The notes under the pieces are model-generated. The model saw only the letters and a list, made by a program, of their open reading frames with translations, was not told the DNA's origin and searched no databases. A stretch of 64,000 nt of DNA from Herpetosiphon geysericola (GTDB taxonomy: Bacteria > Chloroflexota > Chloroflexia > Chloroflexales > Herpetosiphonaceae), in NCBI RefSeq assembly GCF_001306135.1, contig NZ_LGKP01000035.1:186001-250000 (forward strand), read 5' to 3'. A program made the position numbers and the translations under genes. Positions 52,128 through 61,623 of this stretch are shown piece by piece. Position 1 is the first letter of the stretch; each line of letters opens with the position of its first letter.

Positions 52128-52501
52128 GTTTCTACCAATTGGGTTTTTAAGCCAACCAGCTTGCCAGCACTATCCTTGCCCAAAATATAGGCATCAATGT
52201 TAATTTCGCCCAGCCGATAGACCTGAATGTCAGTTAATTCGGCCTTGAGCACTTCGACCAACTGCTGAAATTGGCTAACTGTCGCTTTTTCGGCCTCGCC
52301 ATGCCAATCTTGCACGCTGGTAGCATTTTTAAAGAATTGCTCAAGGCTAATGGTTTGGATCGGCTGGCCATTAGCGAGCGCTTCGGGGCTGAATGGAGTC
52401 GTCGCATCCCAGGTATAGGGCGTGAATGGCGCATCGGTTTCGCTCATCATCTGCAAGCCATCGGCTGCGGCAGTAATGTTCTCTAGACTTGTTTTGGCCA
52501 C
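52124..52501 (-). CDS. NuiA-like nuclease inhibitor family protein
   Basis: A 125-residue protein resembling NuiA, the Anabaena inhibitor of the sugar-nonspecific nuclease NucA. Shared stretches by memory are ADGLQMMSETDAPFTPYTWD, SLEQFFKNATSVQDWHGEAE, QLVEVLKAELTDIQVYRLGE and IDAYILGKDSAGKLVGLKT. The start is a GTG at 52501 with AAGGAG five bases upstream; a frame open to 52564 has no site. It would act in the cytosol. No nuclease gene is next to it, so its target could be encoded elsewhere or it may have another role. Confidence 0.8.
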   Translation of the reverse strand: MAKTSLENITAAADGLQMMSETDAPFTPYTWDATTPFSPEALANGQPIQTISLEQFFKNATSVQDWHGEAEKATVSQFQQLVEVLKAELTDIQVYRLGEINIDAYILGKDSAGKLVGLKTQLVET

Positions 52502-52619
52502 AAGAACTCCTTGTTTAAGTCGAATTGGGCTGATCCGCCCGCGACGTGGACGACGAAAGGACATAGGCTGCTCCAGCTATCATTGGCTGAATGCGGCTAG
52601 TATAGGGCATTTTTCGCGC

Positions 52620-52654
52620 CAACAAAAGCCCCCATCACGCTACTGATGGGGGCT
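52620..52654 (-). terminator. terminator of clpB
   Basis: Minus strand: AGCCCCCATCA (52654-52644) pairs perfectly with TGATGGGGGCT (52637-52627), loop of six, followed by TTTGTTGG. It lies 13 bases after the clpB stop. Confidence 0.95.
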
Positions 52655-52667
52655 GAGTTTGATTGAT

Positions 52668-55247
52668 TTAGTTGAAAATCAGTTTGCCTGCATCGACATC
52701 GACGCTTACGCTTGTGCCTGCTGGGAAGCGACCTTTGAGCACTTCCAAGGCGAGCGGGTTGAGCAGCTCGCTTTGTACAGCGCGTTTGAGTGGCCGTGCC
52801 CCAAAGACTGGATCATAGCCAACGTGGGCGAGATGTTGGCGGGCTGCTTCACTCAGGACTAATTTGAGTTTGCGTTCGCTCAAGCGTTTGCTTAGCCGAT
52901 CAACCTGAATATCAACAATATGCTTGATTTCAGCTTGGGTCAATGGCTTGAAGATAATCACATCGTCAATCCGATTGAGGAATTCTGGGCGTAGCTCGTC
53001 GCGTAATTCTTCCATTACTGCTTCGCGCATTGCTTCTTCATCATCAACCAAACTTTGAATGCGGCTACTGCCAATGTTCGAGGTCATAATCACCACCGAA
53101 TTGGTAAAATCGACCAAGCGGCCTTGACCATCGGTTAAGCGACCATCATCGAGCAATTGCAACAGCGTGTTGAACACATCAGGATGGGCTTTTTCAATTT
53201 CATCGAACAGCACCACGCTATATGGGCGACGGCGCACGGCCTCGGTCAATTGGCCGCCTTCTTCATAGCCAACATAGCCTGGAGGCGCACCAATCAGCCG
53301 GGCGACAGCGTGGCGTTCCATATATTCCGACATGTCGATCCGGACCATGGCTGCTTCGTCATCGAACAAAAATTCAGCTAAGGCCCGGGCCAACTCGGTT
53401 TTACCAACCCCGGTTGGCCCGAGGAAGAGGAACGAACCAAGTGGTCGATTGGGATCTTGCAAACCTGCCCGCGAACGGCGCACTGCATCGGAAACGGCTT
53501 TGACCGCTTCGTGCTGGCCAATAATGCGGGCATGCAGCCGTTCTTCCATTTTGACCAGCTTTTGCAGCTCGCCTTCCAAAAGTTTGGAAACCGGAATACC
53601 AGTCCATTTGGCGACAACTTGGGCAATATCCTCTTCGGATACTTCTTCGTTGAGCAGCATGCCATGTTCTTGCATATCGCGAACTTTGGCTTCGGCCTCG
53701 CCGAGCTGTTGCTCTAAGGTATTGAGCGTGCCATATTGCAACTCGGCGGCGCGGTTGTAATCGTATTGGCGTTGGGCCTGCTCAATTTGCACCTTAGTTT
53801 GGTCAATTTTTTCCTTTAGTTGAGCGATGGCGTTAATTGCGCCGCGCTCACTCGAAAGCTTGGTATCCAGCACCGCTTGTTGTTCGCGCAAGTTGGCCAA
53901 ATCGCGTTCGAGCCGCTCCAAACGCTCCTTGGACGCAGGATCTTTTTCACGTTTCAAGGCTTCGCGTTCTATTTCCCATTGCATGCGTTTGCGCTTGATC
54001 TCATCAAGTTCAACCGGATCGCTGGTAATTTCCATGCGCAGTTTGGCAGCAGCTTCGTCGATCAAGTCAATTGCTTTATCAGGCAAGAAACGATCGGCAA
54101 TATAGCGGTTGGATAAGGTTGCTGCGGCCACAATTGCAGCATCGGTAATCCGCACATTGTGGTGCGTTTCGTAGCGTTCTTTCAAGCCACGCAAAATCGA
54201 GATTGTATCTTCAACCGTTGGCTCTCCGACCAACACAGGCTGGAAGCGGCGCTCCAAGGCTGGATCTTTTTCAATATATTTGCGATATTCATCGAGTGTG
54301 GTTGCGCCGATGGTGTGCAATTCGCCGCGAGCCAAAGCTGGCTTGAGCATATTCGAGGCATCCATCGAGCCTTCGGCTGCGCCTGCGCCAACCACGGTAT
54401 GCAACTCATCGATAAACAAAATTACGCGGCCTTCGGCGTTGGTAACTTCGCTGAGCACTGCTTTGAGCCGTTCTTCAAACTCGCCGCGAAATTTCGCGCC
54501 AGCGACCAACGCGCCCAAATCGAGCGCAATCAAGCGTTTGTTGCGCAAGGCTTCAGGCACATCACCGCGCACAATCCGCGCAGCAAGGCCTTCGACGATG
54601 GCAGTTTTGCCAACACCTGGTTCGCCAATGAGCACTGGATTATTTTTGGTGCGGCGTGAAAGCACCTGAATCGTGCGCCGAATTTCTTCATCGCGTCCGA
54701 TCACGGGGTCAAGCTTGCCACGCTGAGCCAAGGTCGTTAAATCGCGGCCATATTTTTCGAGCGCCTGATATTTGCCCTCGGGATTTTGGTCGGTAACCCG
54801 TTGATTGCCGCGAATGGCAGTTAAGGTTTTGAGAATTGCATCTTTGGTAATACCAAACGATGTGAGTAAACGCTGAGCTGGCCCTTTGGCGCGCTCGCTG
54901 GCGAGGCCAAGCAAAAGGTGCTCGGTCGAAACATACTCATCGCCCATGCCTTTGGCTTCATTTTCGGCAGTCTGCGAAACTTGATCAAGCCGTTGGCCGA
55001 TGCCAGGCTGCATTTGGGTGCCACTGACACGTGGCAAACGCCGAATTTCATCGTTAAGCGCCGCAACTAAGGCTTGCGGATCGCGATCCATTTTCGTGAT
55101 AATTTGCGGAACCACGCCATCTGCTTGTTCGAGCAAGGCCACAAGCACATGTTCTGGTGTGATTTCGCTTTGGCCATTGCGAGAAGCGATGCTTTGGGCA
55201 TCAAAGATAGCTGCGCGTGATTTTTCGGTGTAAATATTCAAATTCAT
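52668..55247 (-). CDS. clpB: ATP-dependent disaggregase ClpB
   Basis: Hexameric AAA+ chaperone that dissolves protein aggregates with DnaK. 859 residues: N-terminal Clp repeats (1-145), AAA1 with Walker [14 protein letters not shown] and [18 protein letters not shown], the coiled-coil M-domain (about 400-525), and AAA2 with [20 protein letters not shown] and [12 protein letters not shown]. The C-terminal small domain ends [19 protein letters not shown]. It lacks an IGL-type ClpP-binding loop as expected. GGAGG lies ten bases before the ATG. The promoter region holds an imperfect palindrome (55310-55324), but no CIRCE element is recognised. Confidence 0.97.
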   Translation of the reverse strand: MNLNIYTEKSRAAIFDAQSIASRNGQSEITPEHVLVALLEQADGVVPQIITKMDRDPQALVAALNDEIRRLPRVSGTQMQPGIGQRLDQVSQTAENEAKGMGDEYVSTEHLLLGLASERAKGPAQRLLTSFGITKDAILKTLTAIRGNQRVTDQNPEGKYQALEKYGRDLTTLAQRGKLDPVIGRDEEIRRTIQVLSRRTKNNPVLIGEPGVGKTAIVEGLAARIVRGDVPEALRNKRLIALDLGALVAGAKFRGEFEERLKAVLSEVTNAEGRVILFIDELHTVVGAGAAEGSMDASNMLKPALARGELHTIGATTLDEYRKYIEKDPALERRFQPVLVGEPTVEDTISILRGLKERYETHHNVRITDAAIVAAATLSNRYIADRFLPDKAIDLIDEAAAKLRMEITSDPVELDEIKRKRMQWEIEREALKREKDPASKERLERLERDLANLREQQAVLDTKLSSERGAINAIAQLKEKIDQTKVQIEQAQRQYDYNRAAELQYGTLNTLEQQLGEAEAKVRDMQEHGMLLNEEVSEEDIAQVVAKWTGIPVSKLLEGELQKLVKMEERLHARIIGQHEAVKAVSDAVRRSRAGLQDPNRPLGSFLFLGPTGVGKTELARALAEFLFDDEAAMVRIDMSEYMERHAVARLIGAPPGYVGYEEGGQLTEAVRRRPYSVVLFDEIEKAHPDVFNTLLQLLDDGRLTDGQGRLVDFTNSVVIMTSNIGSSRIQSLVDDEEAMREAVMEELRDELRPEFLNRIDDVIIFKPLTQAEIKHIVDIQVDRLSKRLSERKLKLVLSEAARQHLAHVGYDPVFGARPLKRAVQSELLNPLALEVLKGRFPAGTSVSVDVDAGKLIFN

Positions 55248-55309
55248 GAGTGCGAAACCTCCCTATTCAGTTGTAACTGCGCTAAGCATAGCAGAGCGAT
55301 GTTAAAAAT

Positions 55310-55324
55310 ATAGTAGGCCACTAT
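55310..55324. promoter_or_regulatory. imperfect palindrome in the clpB promoter region
   Basis: ATAGTAGGCCACTAT is an inverted repeat with one mismatched pair, lying 63 bases upstream of the clpB ATG near minus-strand TACTAT. An operator role is inferred from position. Confidence 0.3.
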
Positions 55325-55484
55325 TAGAAGATTGTCTGAACATAATCGTTGTTTGGTTTCAGCAAAATATCAGCATATGGTTGGTATTTTTGCGCTATGC
55401 TAAAGCGGCGTTGATCGGCTTGACAAGTAGCGTAGAGCATAGGAGCCATGGCAATTGGCATGATGCCCGTTTTCAGCCAGCATA

Positions 55485-55493
55485 TGCTACAAT
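55485..55493 (+). promoter_or_regulatory. extended -10 promoter of tsaE, suggesting a leaderless mRNA
   Basis: TGCTACAAT ends only seven bases before the ATG at 55501. Transcription would begin at or one base before the start codon. No ribosome site is visible before the ATG, which fits. Confidence 0.5.
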
Positions 55494-55500
55494 TGAGCCT

Positions 55501-56016
55501 ATGAAAGCACGTATTCCTGCCATTTTAGAGCCTGATAGCATCGATGTGGTGAGCCATGGGCCAGCCCACACGGTGCGGATTGGTCAGCAAATCGGCGCAG
55601 CCTTAACTGCTGGCGATTTAGTGCTGTTGTTTGGGACGTTTGGCGTGGGCAAAACCCACTTAACCAAAGGCATTGCCAGCGCATTTGGTATCCCTGAAGC
55701 AGACGTTACCAGCCCAACTTTTGTTTTAGTCAATAACTATACTGCCGATAAAACCCATGGCCGTACCCGCATTCACCATATTGATCTGTATCGACTTGAG
55801 GGCAATGCCAAAGATTTCGATTCGATTGGTTTGGAAGAATTATGGGACGATAGCGCCATTTGTGTGATCGAATGGGCCGAGCGGGTTGCCGATTCGTTGC
55901 CCAGCGAATATCTGGAAATTCGGATCGATCACTTGGCCGAAACCAAACGCATGATGCGGCTCAAACCGCATGGCGAGCGCTATAAACAATTGATTCAGCG
56001 CTTACGTGGTAAATAG
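55501..56016 (+). CDS. tsaE: tRNA t6A threonylcarbamoyl-modification ATPase TsaE
   Basis: ATPase that works with TsaB and TsaD to make t6A37 in tRNAs reading ANN codons. 171 residues with a Walker A at LLFGTFGVGKTHLTKG, the family segment VTSPTFVLVNNYTA, HHIDLYRLEG and VIEWAERVADSLP (usual W-E motif). The ATG at 55501 is preferred over in-frame upstream codons because the promoter lies between them. tsaB follows 40 bases later. The gene pair is a conserved arrangement. Confidence 0.95.
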   Translation: MKARIPAILEPDSIDVVSHGPAHTVRIGQQIGAALTAGDLVLLFGTFGVGKTHLTKGIASAFGIPEADVTSPTFVLVNNYTADKTHGRTRIHHIDLYRLEGNAKDFDSIGLEELWDDSAICVIEWAERVADSLPSEYLEIRIDHLAETKRMMRLKPHGERYKQLIQRLRGK

Positions 56017-56056
56017 ATCAGGCTTATTGCCTGGGTTATTAGATTGAGATTGCGTT

Positions 56057-56728
56057 ATGTTACTTGCCTTTGATACCGCCACCGACACTGCTGGCGTAGC
56101 GATTTATGATGCTCAGGGTTTACGTGCAGAAGCCAATTGGTTTGCTGGGCGTGGTCATTCAACCCAGCTCTTGCCAATGGCGCAACAGTTGCTCAGCAAC
56201 CTGGATCTGACTCCTGCTGAATTAACTGGCGTTGCCGTTTCGGTCGGGCCTGGCTCGTGGAGCGGCATTCGGGTTGGCATGAGCAGCGCCAAAGGTTTAG
56301 CCTTGGCCCACGATTTGCCCTTGCTCGGCATTAGCAGCCTTGAAACCTTGGCCTATCCACATCAACGGATTGGGCGCAGCGTGGTGGCGGTGATCAAACT
56401 TGGCCGCGATCGCTATGCCATGGCTGAATTTCGCTTGCGCCGCGCTTGGATGCGGATTGGCCAAGAGCGCAATGTTTCGCGGGATGAACTGTTGGCGGCG
56501 ATTCCTGAATTGGCGTTGGTCTGCGGCGATGTCGACCCACGCTTGGCCTTGGCAATCAACGAAGCTCGTGGAGCTGGAGTGGTGATTCCATCGCCAGCAG
56601 TTGGTTTGCGGCGGGCAGGCTTTGTGGCCGAGCTGGCTTGGAATCGGCTGCAAGCAGGCGAACGCGACGATTTGACCAGCTTAGAGCCTTCGTATTTGGG
56701 GGCGGCGGTCAAGGAGTCGACCAAGTGA
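56057..56728 (+). CDS. tsaB: tRNA t6A biosynthesis protein TsaB
   Basis: Non-catalytic partner of TsaD in t6A synthesis. 223 residues with an ASKHA-fold N-terminal half: LLAFDTATDTAGVAIYDAQG, GRGHSTQLLPMAQQLL, VSVGPGSWSGIRVGMSSAKG. The C-terminal half is variable, as is usual. The ribosome site is weak. Its TGA overlaps the GTG of the next gene by two bases, so translation is coupled. TsaD is not in the window. Confidence 0.93.
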   Translation: MLLAFDTATDTAGVAIYDAQGLRAEANWFAGRGHSTQLLPMAQQLLSNLDLTPAELTGVAVSVGPGSWSGIRVGMSSAKGLALAHDLPLLGISSLETLAYPHQRIGRSVVAVIKLGRDRYAMAEFRLRRAWMRIGQERNVSRDELLAAIPELALVCGDVDPRLALAINEARGAGVVIPSPAVGLRRAGFVAELAWNRLQAGERDDLTSLEPSYLGAAVKESTK

Positions 56729-57252
56729 AAAGCATCCAGCGGGTGTTGATCTTTGGCTCGATGGGTTCGGGCAAAAGTACGCTGGCAAAGCGACTTGGCG
56801 CTGTATTAAATTTGCCAGTCATCCACCTTGATAGCTATTTTTGGCGGCCAGGCTGGGTTGAGCCAGATCGCGAGACGTTCCGAGCGCAACAACGTGAATT
56901 GGTGCAAGCGTCACAATGGATTATGGATGGCAATTATTCAGCGACGCTTGATGAACGTTGGCCCTACGCTGACACGGTGATTTTTCTCGATCAGCCGCGT
57001 TTGCGTTGCTTGTGGCGGGTGATTAAACGCCGAATTATGTATCATGGGCGTTCGCGGCCTGATTTGGCGGCAGATTGCCCAGAAAAACTTGATTGGGTTG
57101 CCTTCGACTTTGTTTGGACGTATCCACGGATTCGGCGTCCAAGGACGTTAGCCGGTTTGGCGGAAGCCAGAGCAAATAAATTGGTTTTTCATCTACGTGG
57201 TGATGCGGCGATTGAGCAATTGCTCCTTGATCTCTCGCAGATGTCAGCGTAG
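56725..57252 (+). CDS. P-loop kinase of the adenylate kinase/FlaR-like group
   Basis: A 175-residue nucleotide-binding protein. The Walker A is LIFGSMGSGKSTLAKRLG at 8-25, and IHLDSYFWRPGW, WIMDGNYSATLDERW and DTVIFLDQPRLRCLWRVIKR follow the layout of the DNA-topology-modulation protein FlaR group of P-loop kinases. The start is a GTG at 56725, overlapping the tsaB stop, with AAGGAG eight bases before. The substrate is unknown; the topology label of the group is historical. It is probably in the tsaE-tsaB transcript. Confidence 0.82.
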   Translation: MKSIQRVLIFGSMGSGKSTLAKRLGAVLNLPVIHLDSYFWRPGWVEPDRETFRAQQRELVQASQWIMDGNYSATLDERWPYADTVIFLDQPRLRCLWRVIKRRIMYHGRSRPDLAADCPEKLDWVAFDFVWTYPRIRRPRTLAGLAEARANKLVFHLRGDAAIEQLLLDLSQMSA

Positions 57253-57279
57253 CAGTCTCCTGCGCACGGAGGTTTATCG

Positions 57280-58008
57280 ATGAGTGCATTATCACGCTTT
57301 GAACAATTTATGGAAGGCATGGTTGAAGGCAATGTGGCGCGCTTGTTTCGCAGCCCAATTCAACCAGCTGAAATTGGCAAGCGCCTTGAACGGGCGATGG
57401 AAAGCCAACAAACGATTAGTATGGATCGGATTTTGGTGCCGAATGCCTATAAAGCGCATTTGCACCCTGACGATTACAAAGCCTTTGAGCCGGTTAAAAC
57501 CAATTTGCAGCATGAAATGGCTCGCTACTTAGCTGAGCTAGCCCGTGAGCGTGGTTTTACGATGGTGCATCATCCGAATGTGGAGTTGGTGGCTGATCCA
57601 GCGGTGAAGCAACGCTCAATTATGATCGATGGCCAAATCAGCGAAGCGCCAGCTCATCTTGGCGGCAGCACTCAGATGATTGGGCCAACTGGGGCGGCGA
57701 TTAGCGGCCAACCAACCCCGCCGAAAGCCAACTTAATCTTGTATACTGACCAAGGCGAACACCGCATCCCAGTTAAAAAATCGGTGACCAATTTAGGTCG
57801 CGGTTTAAACAACGATTTGATTCTTGAAGATAGTCGCGTTTCGCGCGAGCATGCCCAGCTGCGCTATCGGGCGCGGCGCTTCTGGATTAGCGATGTGCGT
57901 TCGACCAATGGCACGTTTGTCAATGGTGATCCGGTGCAAGAACGGGAACTGCGCAACGGCGACATTGTGTCGCTTGGTGGTTTGGAATTGCGTTTTGAGG
58001 AGGCCTAA
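57280..58008 (+). CDS. FhaA-like protein: DUF3662 plus FHA domain
   Basis: A 242-residue signalling protein. Residues 1-115 are a DUF3662 domain (LSRFEQFMEGMVEGNVARLF, PAEIGKRLERAMESQ, VPNAYKAHLHPDDY), 115-150 a flexible linker and 155-242 an FHA domain with the phosphothreonine-binding residues in LGRGLNNDLILEDSRVSREH and RSTNGTFVNG. In Actinobacteria this protein acts with serine/threonine kinases on cell-wall synthesis. GGAGG precedes the ATG. The second FHA gene follows with no gap. No kinase gene is in the window. Confidence 0.93.
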   Translation: MSALSRFEQFMEGMVEGNVARLFRSPIQPAEIGKRLERAMESQQTISMDRILVPNAYKAHLHPDDYKAFEPVKTNLQHEMARYLAELARERGFTMVHHPNVELVADPAVKQRSIMIDGQISEAPAHLGGSTQMIGPTGAAISGQPTPPKANLILYTDQGEHRIPVKKSVTNLGRGLNNDLILEDSRVSREHAQLRYRARRFWISDVRSTNGTFVNGDPVQERELRNGDIVSLGGLELRFEEA

Positions 58009-58485
58009 ATGGGTCAGAGCATCACCAGTGCTACGCTTGATTTTGTGATCTTGCTGTTACGAATTAGCGTGATCTTTTTCTTGTACTTCTTTTTATATCA
58101 GGTAGTACGGGTTATTCGACGCGAATTGCAGGTAGTTGGCACTGGAACTGGTGGTGCGGGCGTGCTGGCGGGAGCGGCGCAAAATTTGTATGGCAAGTTA
58201 ATTGTCATGTCGAGCGGCGATACTGGCTTGCAGCGCGGCTATGCCTTTGAGCTTGGTGCAGTGAATATGATTGGGCGGCGGCCTGATAGCGATGTAGCCC
58301 TAAACGACTCATTTTTATCCTCGGAGCATGCCTTGTTGGAATGGCGCGGCGATAGTTGGTGGCTAGAAGACCAGCGTTCGACCAACGGCACCTTTATCAA
58401 CGACATTGAAGTAGCCGACCCAACCCCGATTGTCTATGGCGACATCATTCGGATTGGGCGGATTGAGCTAAAACTCTCCCGTTAA
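58009..58485 (+). CDS. membrane-anchored FHA-domain protein
   Basis: A 158-residue protein with one N-terminal membrane helix (about 9-30), a short linker and an FHA domain (about 62-158). The FHA domain shows ELGAVNMIGRRPDSDVALND, SFLSSEHALLEW and RSTNGTFINDIEV. The FHA side should be cytosolic, because it reads phosphothreonine. GGAGG lies five bases before the ATG, which overlaps the region directly after the upstream stop. Together the two FHA genes resemble the FhaA/FhaB pair. The transcript ends at the terminator at 58493. Confidence 0.9.
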   Translation: MGQSITSATLDFVILLLRISVIFFLYFFLYQVVRVIRRELQVVGTGTGGAGVLAGAAQNLYGKLIVMSSGDTGLQRGYAFELGAVNMIGRRPDSDVALNDSFLSSEHALLEWRGDSWWLEDQRSTNGTFINDIEVADPTPIVYGDIIRIGRIELKLSR

Positions 58486-58492
58486 GTGCCTT

Positions 58493-58530
58493 CAGCAGCA
58501 TTGAGCTTGGCTTGATGCTGCTGCCCTTTT
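58493..58530 (+). terminator. terminator of the tsaE-to-FHA gene cluster
   Basis: CAGCAGCAT (58493-58501) pairs with ATGCTGCTG (58515-58523), loop of 13, then CCCTTTTTT. The rest of 58531-58656 is AT-rich with a TTGACA at 58583 that lacks a partner -10 at normal distance. Confidence 0.9.
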
Positions 58531-58656
58531 TTAGCCCAAAAATCCCCATGCACGACTGCTTGCTAACGCCCCAGATGAGAACTTGACATAATTTAATTTT
58601 TTAGAAATAGCTGATTATAAAGGGCTAAAAACGACCTCTTGAGGGGTGAAAGGTAT

Positions 58657-58685
58657 TTGTCAGTTTAATCTGCCTGTGATATACT
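58657..58685 (+). promoter_or_regulatory. promoter of the nuo operon
   Basis: TTGTCA (58657-58662), 17 bases, then TATACT (58680-58685) preceded by TGA. Predicted leader is about 98 bases to the nuoA ATG. Confidence 0.75.
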
Positions 58686-58789
58686 TCGCAATGGCTGCAC
58701 GGTGTTAGTGCAATTGTGTACAGCGAGTACTGGGGCTACCCGTCTCGCTCTTTGTGTGTTTGTAACGGGCATCACTAGGAGACCGACCT

Positions 58790-59146
58790 ATGCTTACAAA
58801 CTATGCGTTTATCGGAATCTTCGCGGTTGCCGCGATTACCTTTCCGCTTTTGCCTCTGGTGCTGTCGTCCTTTTTACGACCAAATCGCCCAACACAGGTT
58901 AAACTTTCGACCTACGAGTGTGGTTTGGAGGCGATTGGCGACATCTGGGTCCAGTTCAAAGTTCAATACTACTTGTATGCTTTGGCCTTTGTGATCTTCG
59001 ATATCGAAACGGTCTTTTTGTATCCATGGGCAGTGGCTTATGGGCAACTGGGCTTGTTTGCCCTCTTTGAAATGGTGGTCTTTTTAGCAATTCTGACCAT
59101 CGGTTTGGTGTATGCCTGGAAAAAAGGCGCACTTGAGTGGATCTAA
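58790..59146 (+). CDS. nuoA: NADH-quinone oxidoreductase subunit A
   Basis: Membrane subunit near the quinone site of complex I. 118 residues with three helices (about 5-27, 63-85, 88-110). The conserved [20 protein letters not shown] and [20 protein letters not shown] segments include the loop linked to quinone access. GGAG lies upstream. First gene of the operon. The 88 bases to nuoB hold a TAGGCC/GGCCTA hairpin near 59190. Confidence 0.97.
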   Translation: MLTNYAFIGIFAVAAITFPLLPLVLSSFLRPNRPTQVKLSTYECGLEAIGDIWVQFKVQYYLYALAFVIFDIETVFLYPWAVAYGQLGLFALFEMVVFLAILTIGLVYAWKKGALEWI

Positions 59147-59234
59147 ACGACGAATAGGGGCGTGACGGCGCGGAGGCGGCGCGACTGCGCTAGGCCTTGG
59201 CCTACTTCAATTCACCAATTTGCCCGGAGGGCGT

Positions 59235-59987
59235 ATGTCTGATCTACAAACGCAAATGGATCTTGAGCAGCAGGGGGTGCTGTTTACGACCATCAATAAG
59301 CTGTACAACTGGGGTCGCCGCTCTTCGGTGTGGCCGATGCAGTTCGGGTTAGCTTGCTGCGCGATTGAGATGATTGCTGCAGCAGCTTCGCGCTATGATA
59401 TTTCGCGCTTTGGCTCGGAACTCTTTCGCGCCTCACCCCGCCAAGCTGACGTGATGATCGTTGCTGGAACTGTGACCAAGAAAATGGTGCCACAGGTTGT
59501 TCGTTTGTTTAACCAAATGCCCGAACCACGCTATGTGATTTCGATGGGAGCGTGTGCGACCTCTGGTGGCCCCTTCCGCGATGGCTATAACGTGGTGCGC
59601 GGGGTTGATTTATATGTGCCTGTTGATGTGTATATTCCAGGCTGCCCACCACGGCCAGAAGCGTTGTTGCACTCGTTGATGACCTTGCAAGCGCAAATCG
59701 ATGTCCAAGCGTTGCAACAAGTGCGCTGGTATGGCGATGACGAAGGCGTGGTCAACGAGTTTCCAATTCCGGTCTTTGGTGCTGAAGGCTTGGAAGTTGC
59801 GGGCATCCCTGGCACTGCCGACCCAGTTGGCGGCACGCCAAAAATGCCGCCGTTTGTTAGCCCAGCCTTGGGTGGCAAAGGCGAACGCGACGCATCAATC
59901 AAGGCCTTGGAAGGCAATCAGCCCAAACCAATGTTGCGGGCTGGCACGGTAACGATCGAGGAGGTAGGCCATGGCATTGCTGGCTAG
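59235..59987 (+). CDS. nuoB: NADH-quinone oxidoreductase subunit B
   Basis: Peripheral subunit carrying the N2 iron-sulphur cluster next to the quinone site. 250 residues; the cluster cysteines lie in [10 protein letters not shown] (tandem CC), [11 protein letters not shown] and [12 protein letters not shown]. The C-terminal extension after about 170 is Pro/Gly-rich and longer than in E. coli. The ATG at 59235 follows GGAGGG; an upstream in-frame ATG at 59220 is rejected. Its stop lies inside the nuoC start region, so translation is coupled. Confidence 0.97.
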   Translation: MSDLQTQMDLEQQGVLFTTINKLYNWGRRSSVWPMQFGLACCAIEMIAAAASRYDISRFGSELFRASPRQADVMIVAGTVTKKMVPQVVRLFNQMPEPRYVISMGACATSGGPFRDGYNVVRGVDLYVPVDVYIPGCPPRPEALLHSLMTLQAQIDVQALQQVRWYGDDEGVVNEFPIPVFGAEGLEVAGIPGTADPVGGTPKMPPFVSPALGGKGERDASIKALEGNQPKPMLRAGTVTIEEVGHGIAG

Positions 59988-60507
59988 AGGCGAACTGCGC
60001 TCGATCCTGCAAACCGAATTGCCCAACGTGCTCGATAGCCGTTGGGATACCCAAGCAACCGACCAAGCAGAAGCCCATGGCGAAGGCCAAACCGTGCTGC
60101 TCGATTTCGACGCAGTGGTTAAGGCGGAGGCGATTGTCGAGGTTGCTCATTTCGTCCGTGATAAATTTGGCTACGATTTCCTTTCCAACATCACTGCGGT
60201 CGATTACCTCAAGCATGGCATCATTGAATTGGTGTATCAATTTTATAATGCTGCTGAAGGTGGCCCCGACCTGCGGGTGCGGGTGCGGATTGGTCGTAGC
60301 CCAGAAGAGTGCATTGTTCCATCGCTAACGCCTACATGGCCTGGTGCCGATTTGCAAGAACGCGAAGCCTACGATATGTATGGCGTGGTGTTTCCTGGCC
60401 ATCCAAATCTGGCACGGATCTACATGTGGGATGAGTTTAAGGGCTTTCCAATGCGGAAAGACTTCCCCAAGACGGGCGATAAATATACCCACGTCACGGG
60501 AGAATAG
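59971..60507 (+). CDS. nuoC: NADH-quinone oxidoreductase subunit C
   Basis: Peripheral-arm subunit. 178 residues with [40 protein letters not shown], the family signature region [20 protein letters not shown], and PMRKDFP. The ATG overlaps the nuoB stop by 17 bases and has GGAGG six bases upstream. The N-terminal 60 residues are poorly conserved. Not fused to nuoD, which follows three bases later. Confidence 0.96.
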   Translation: MALLARGELRSILQTELPNVLDSRWDTQATDQAEAHGEGQTVLLDFDAVVKAEAIVEVAHFVRDKFGYDFLSNITAVDYLKHGIIELVYQFYNAAEGGPDLRVRVRIGRSPEECIVPSLTPTWPGADLQEREAYDMYGVVFPGHPNLARIYMWDEFKGFPMRKDFPKTGDKYTHVTGE

Positions 60508-60510
60508 TCA

Positions 60511-61623
60511 ATGCTAAAGACTGAAGAACTGCAAATTAATATTGGTCCTCAGCACCCTTCAACTCACGGTGTGTTCCGGATGCTTGTTACCGTCGATGGC
60601 GAAACCTTGGTTGACCTTAAACCAGTGTTTGGCTACTTGCATCGTAATCACGAGCAGCTTGGTGAAGTAAATACCTATTTGCAAAATATGCCCTTCACCG
60701 ACCGCCTTGATTACTTCAACTCGATGGTCAACAACCATGCCTACGCCCGTACCGTTGAGACGCTTGCCGGCGTTGAAGTGCCTGAACGCGCCCAATACAT
60801 TCGCGTCATTATGGATGAGCTTTCGCGAATTTTGAACCACGCTACCGCAATGGGCTTTATGCTCGGCGACATGGGCGCGTGGCAAACTGCATTGCTCTGG
60901 GGTATGCGCGAACGGGAAAAGATTCTCGACATGTTTGAATATGTGTCGGGTGCTCGCATGATGTGTAACTACTGCCGCTTTGGTGGCGTGGTGCGCGACA
61001 TCGACGATTGGTTTATCACTGAATTGAAGAAGTTGATGCAGGGTCTACCGCACTACTTCGACGATTTCGAAGGCTTGCTGCTCAACAGTGAAATTCTTTT
61101 GGCGCGCGCGCGCAACATCGGCGTGTTGCCCAAAGAGTTGGCGCTAGCCTATAGCGTGACTGGCCCAGTGCTGCGTGGTTCAGGCGTTGCCTACGATATT
61201 CGCAAAGCCGAGCCATACGCCGTCTATGATCGCTTCAAGTTCAAAGTGCCAGTTGGCACCGTGGGCGATGTTTACGATCGCTTCTTGGTGCGGATCGCCG
61301 AAATGCGCGAATCGTACAAAATTCTGGAGCAAGCGCTCGAACAATTGCCCGATGCAACTGGCGGCTTTATCAATCCCAAAGTCAAGCAACAAAGCCTCAA
61401 GGCTCCTGCTGGCGAAGCCTATGCCCGGGTTGAATCACCCAAAGGCGAGCTAGGTTTCTATGTGGTGAGTGATGGCACGGGCAGCGCCTATCGCTATAAA
61501 GTCCGCGCCCCATCATTCATCAACCTCTCGGCCTTGGCCGATATGTGCAAGGGCTACACGATTGCCGACGTTGTGGTTATCTTGGGTAGTATCGATATCG
61601 TGATGGGCGAGGTAGACCGATGA
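60511..61623 (+). CDS. nuoD: NADH-quinone oxidoreductase subunit D
   Basis: Forms the quinone-binding cavity with NuoB. 370 residues: the start [18 protein letters not shown] is diagnostic (HP-STHG), followed by [30 protein letters not shown] and [15 protein letters not shown]. The C-terminal [12 protein letters not shown] is the family end. No hydrogenase-type cysteine pair, as expected. GGAGAA lies nine bases upstream. It overlaps nuoI by four bases (ATGA). Confidence 0.98.
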   Translation: MLKTEELQINIGPQHPSTHGVFRMLVTVDGETLVDLKPVFGYLHRNHEQLGEVNTYLQNMPFTDRLDYFNSMVNNHAYARTVETLAGVEVPERAQYIRVIMDELSRILNHATAMGFMLGDMGAWQTALLWGMREREKILDMFEYVSGARMMCNYCRFGGVVRDIDDWFITELKKLMQGLPHYFDDFEGLLLNSEILLARARNIGVLPKELALAYSVTGPVLRGSGVAYDIRKAEPYAVYDRFKFKVPVGTVGDVYDRFLVRIAEMRESYKILEQALEQLPDATGGFINPKVKQQSLKAPAGEAYARVESPKGELGFYVVSDGTGSAYRYKVRAPSFINLSALADMCKGYTIADVVVILGSIDIVMGEVDR

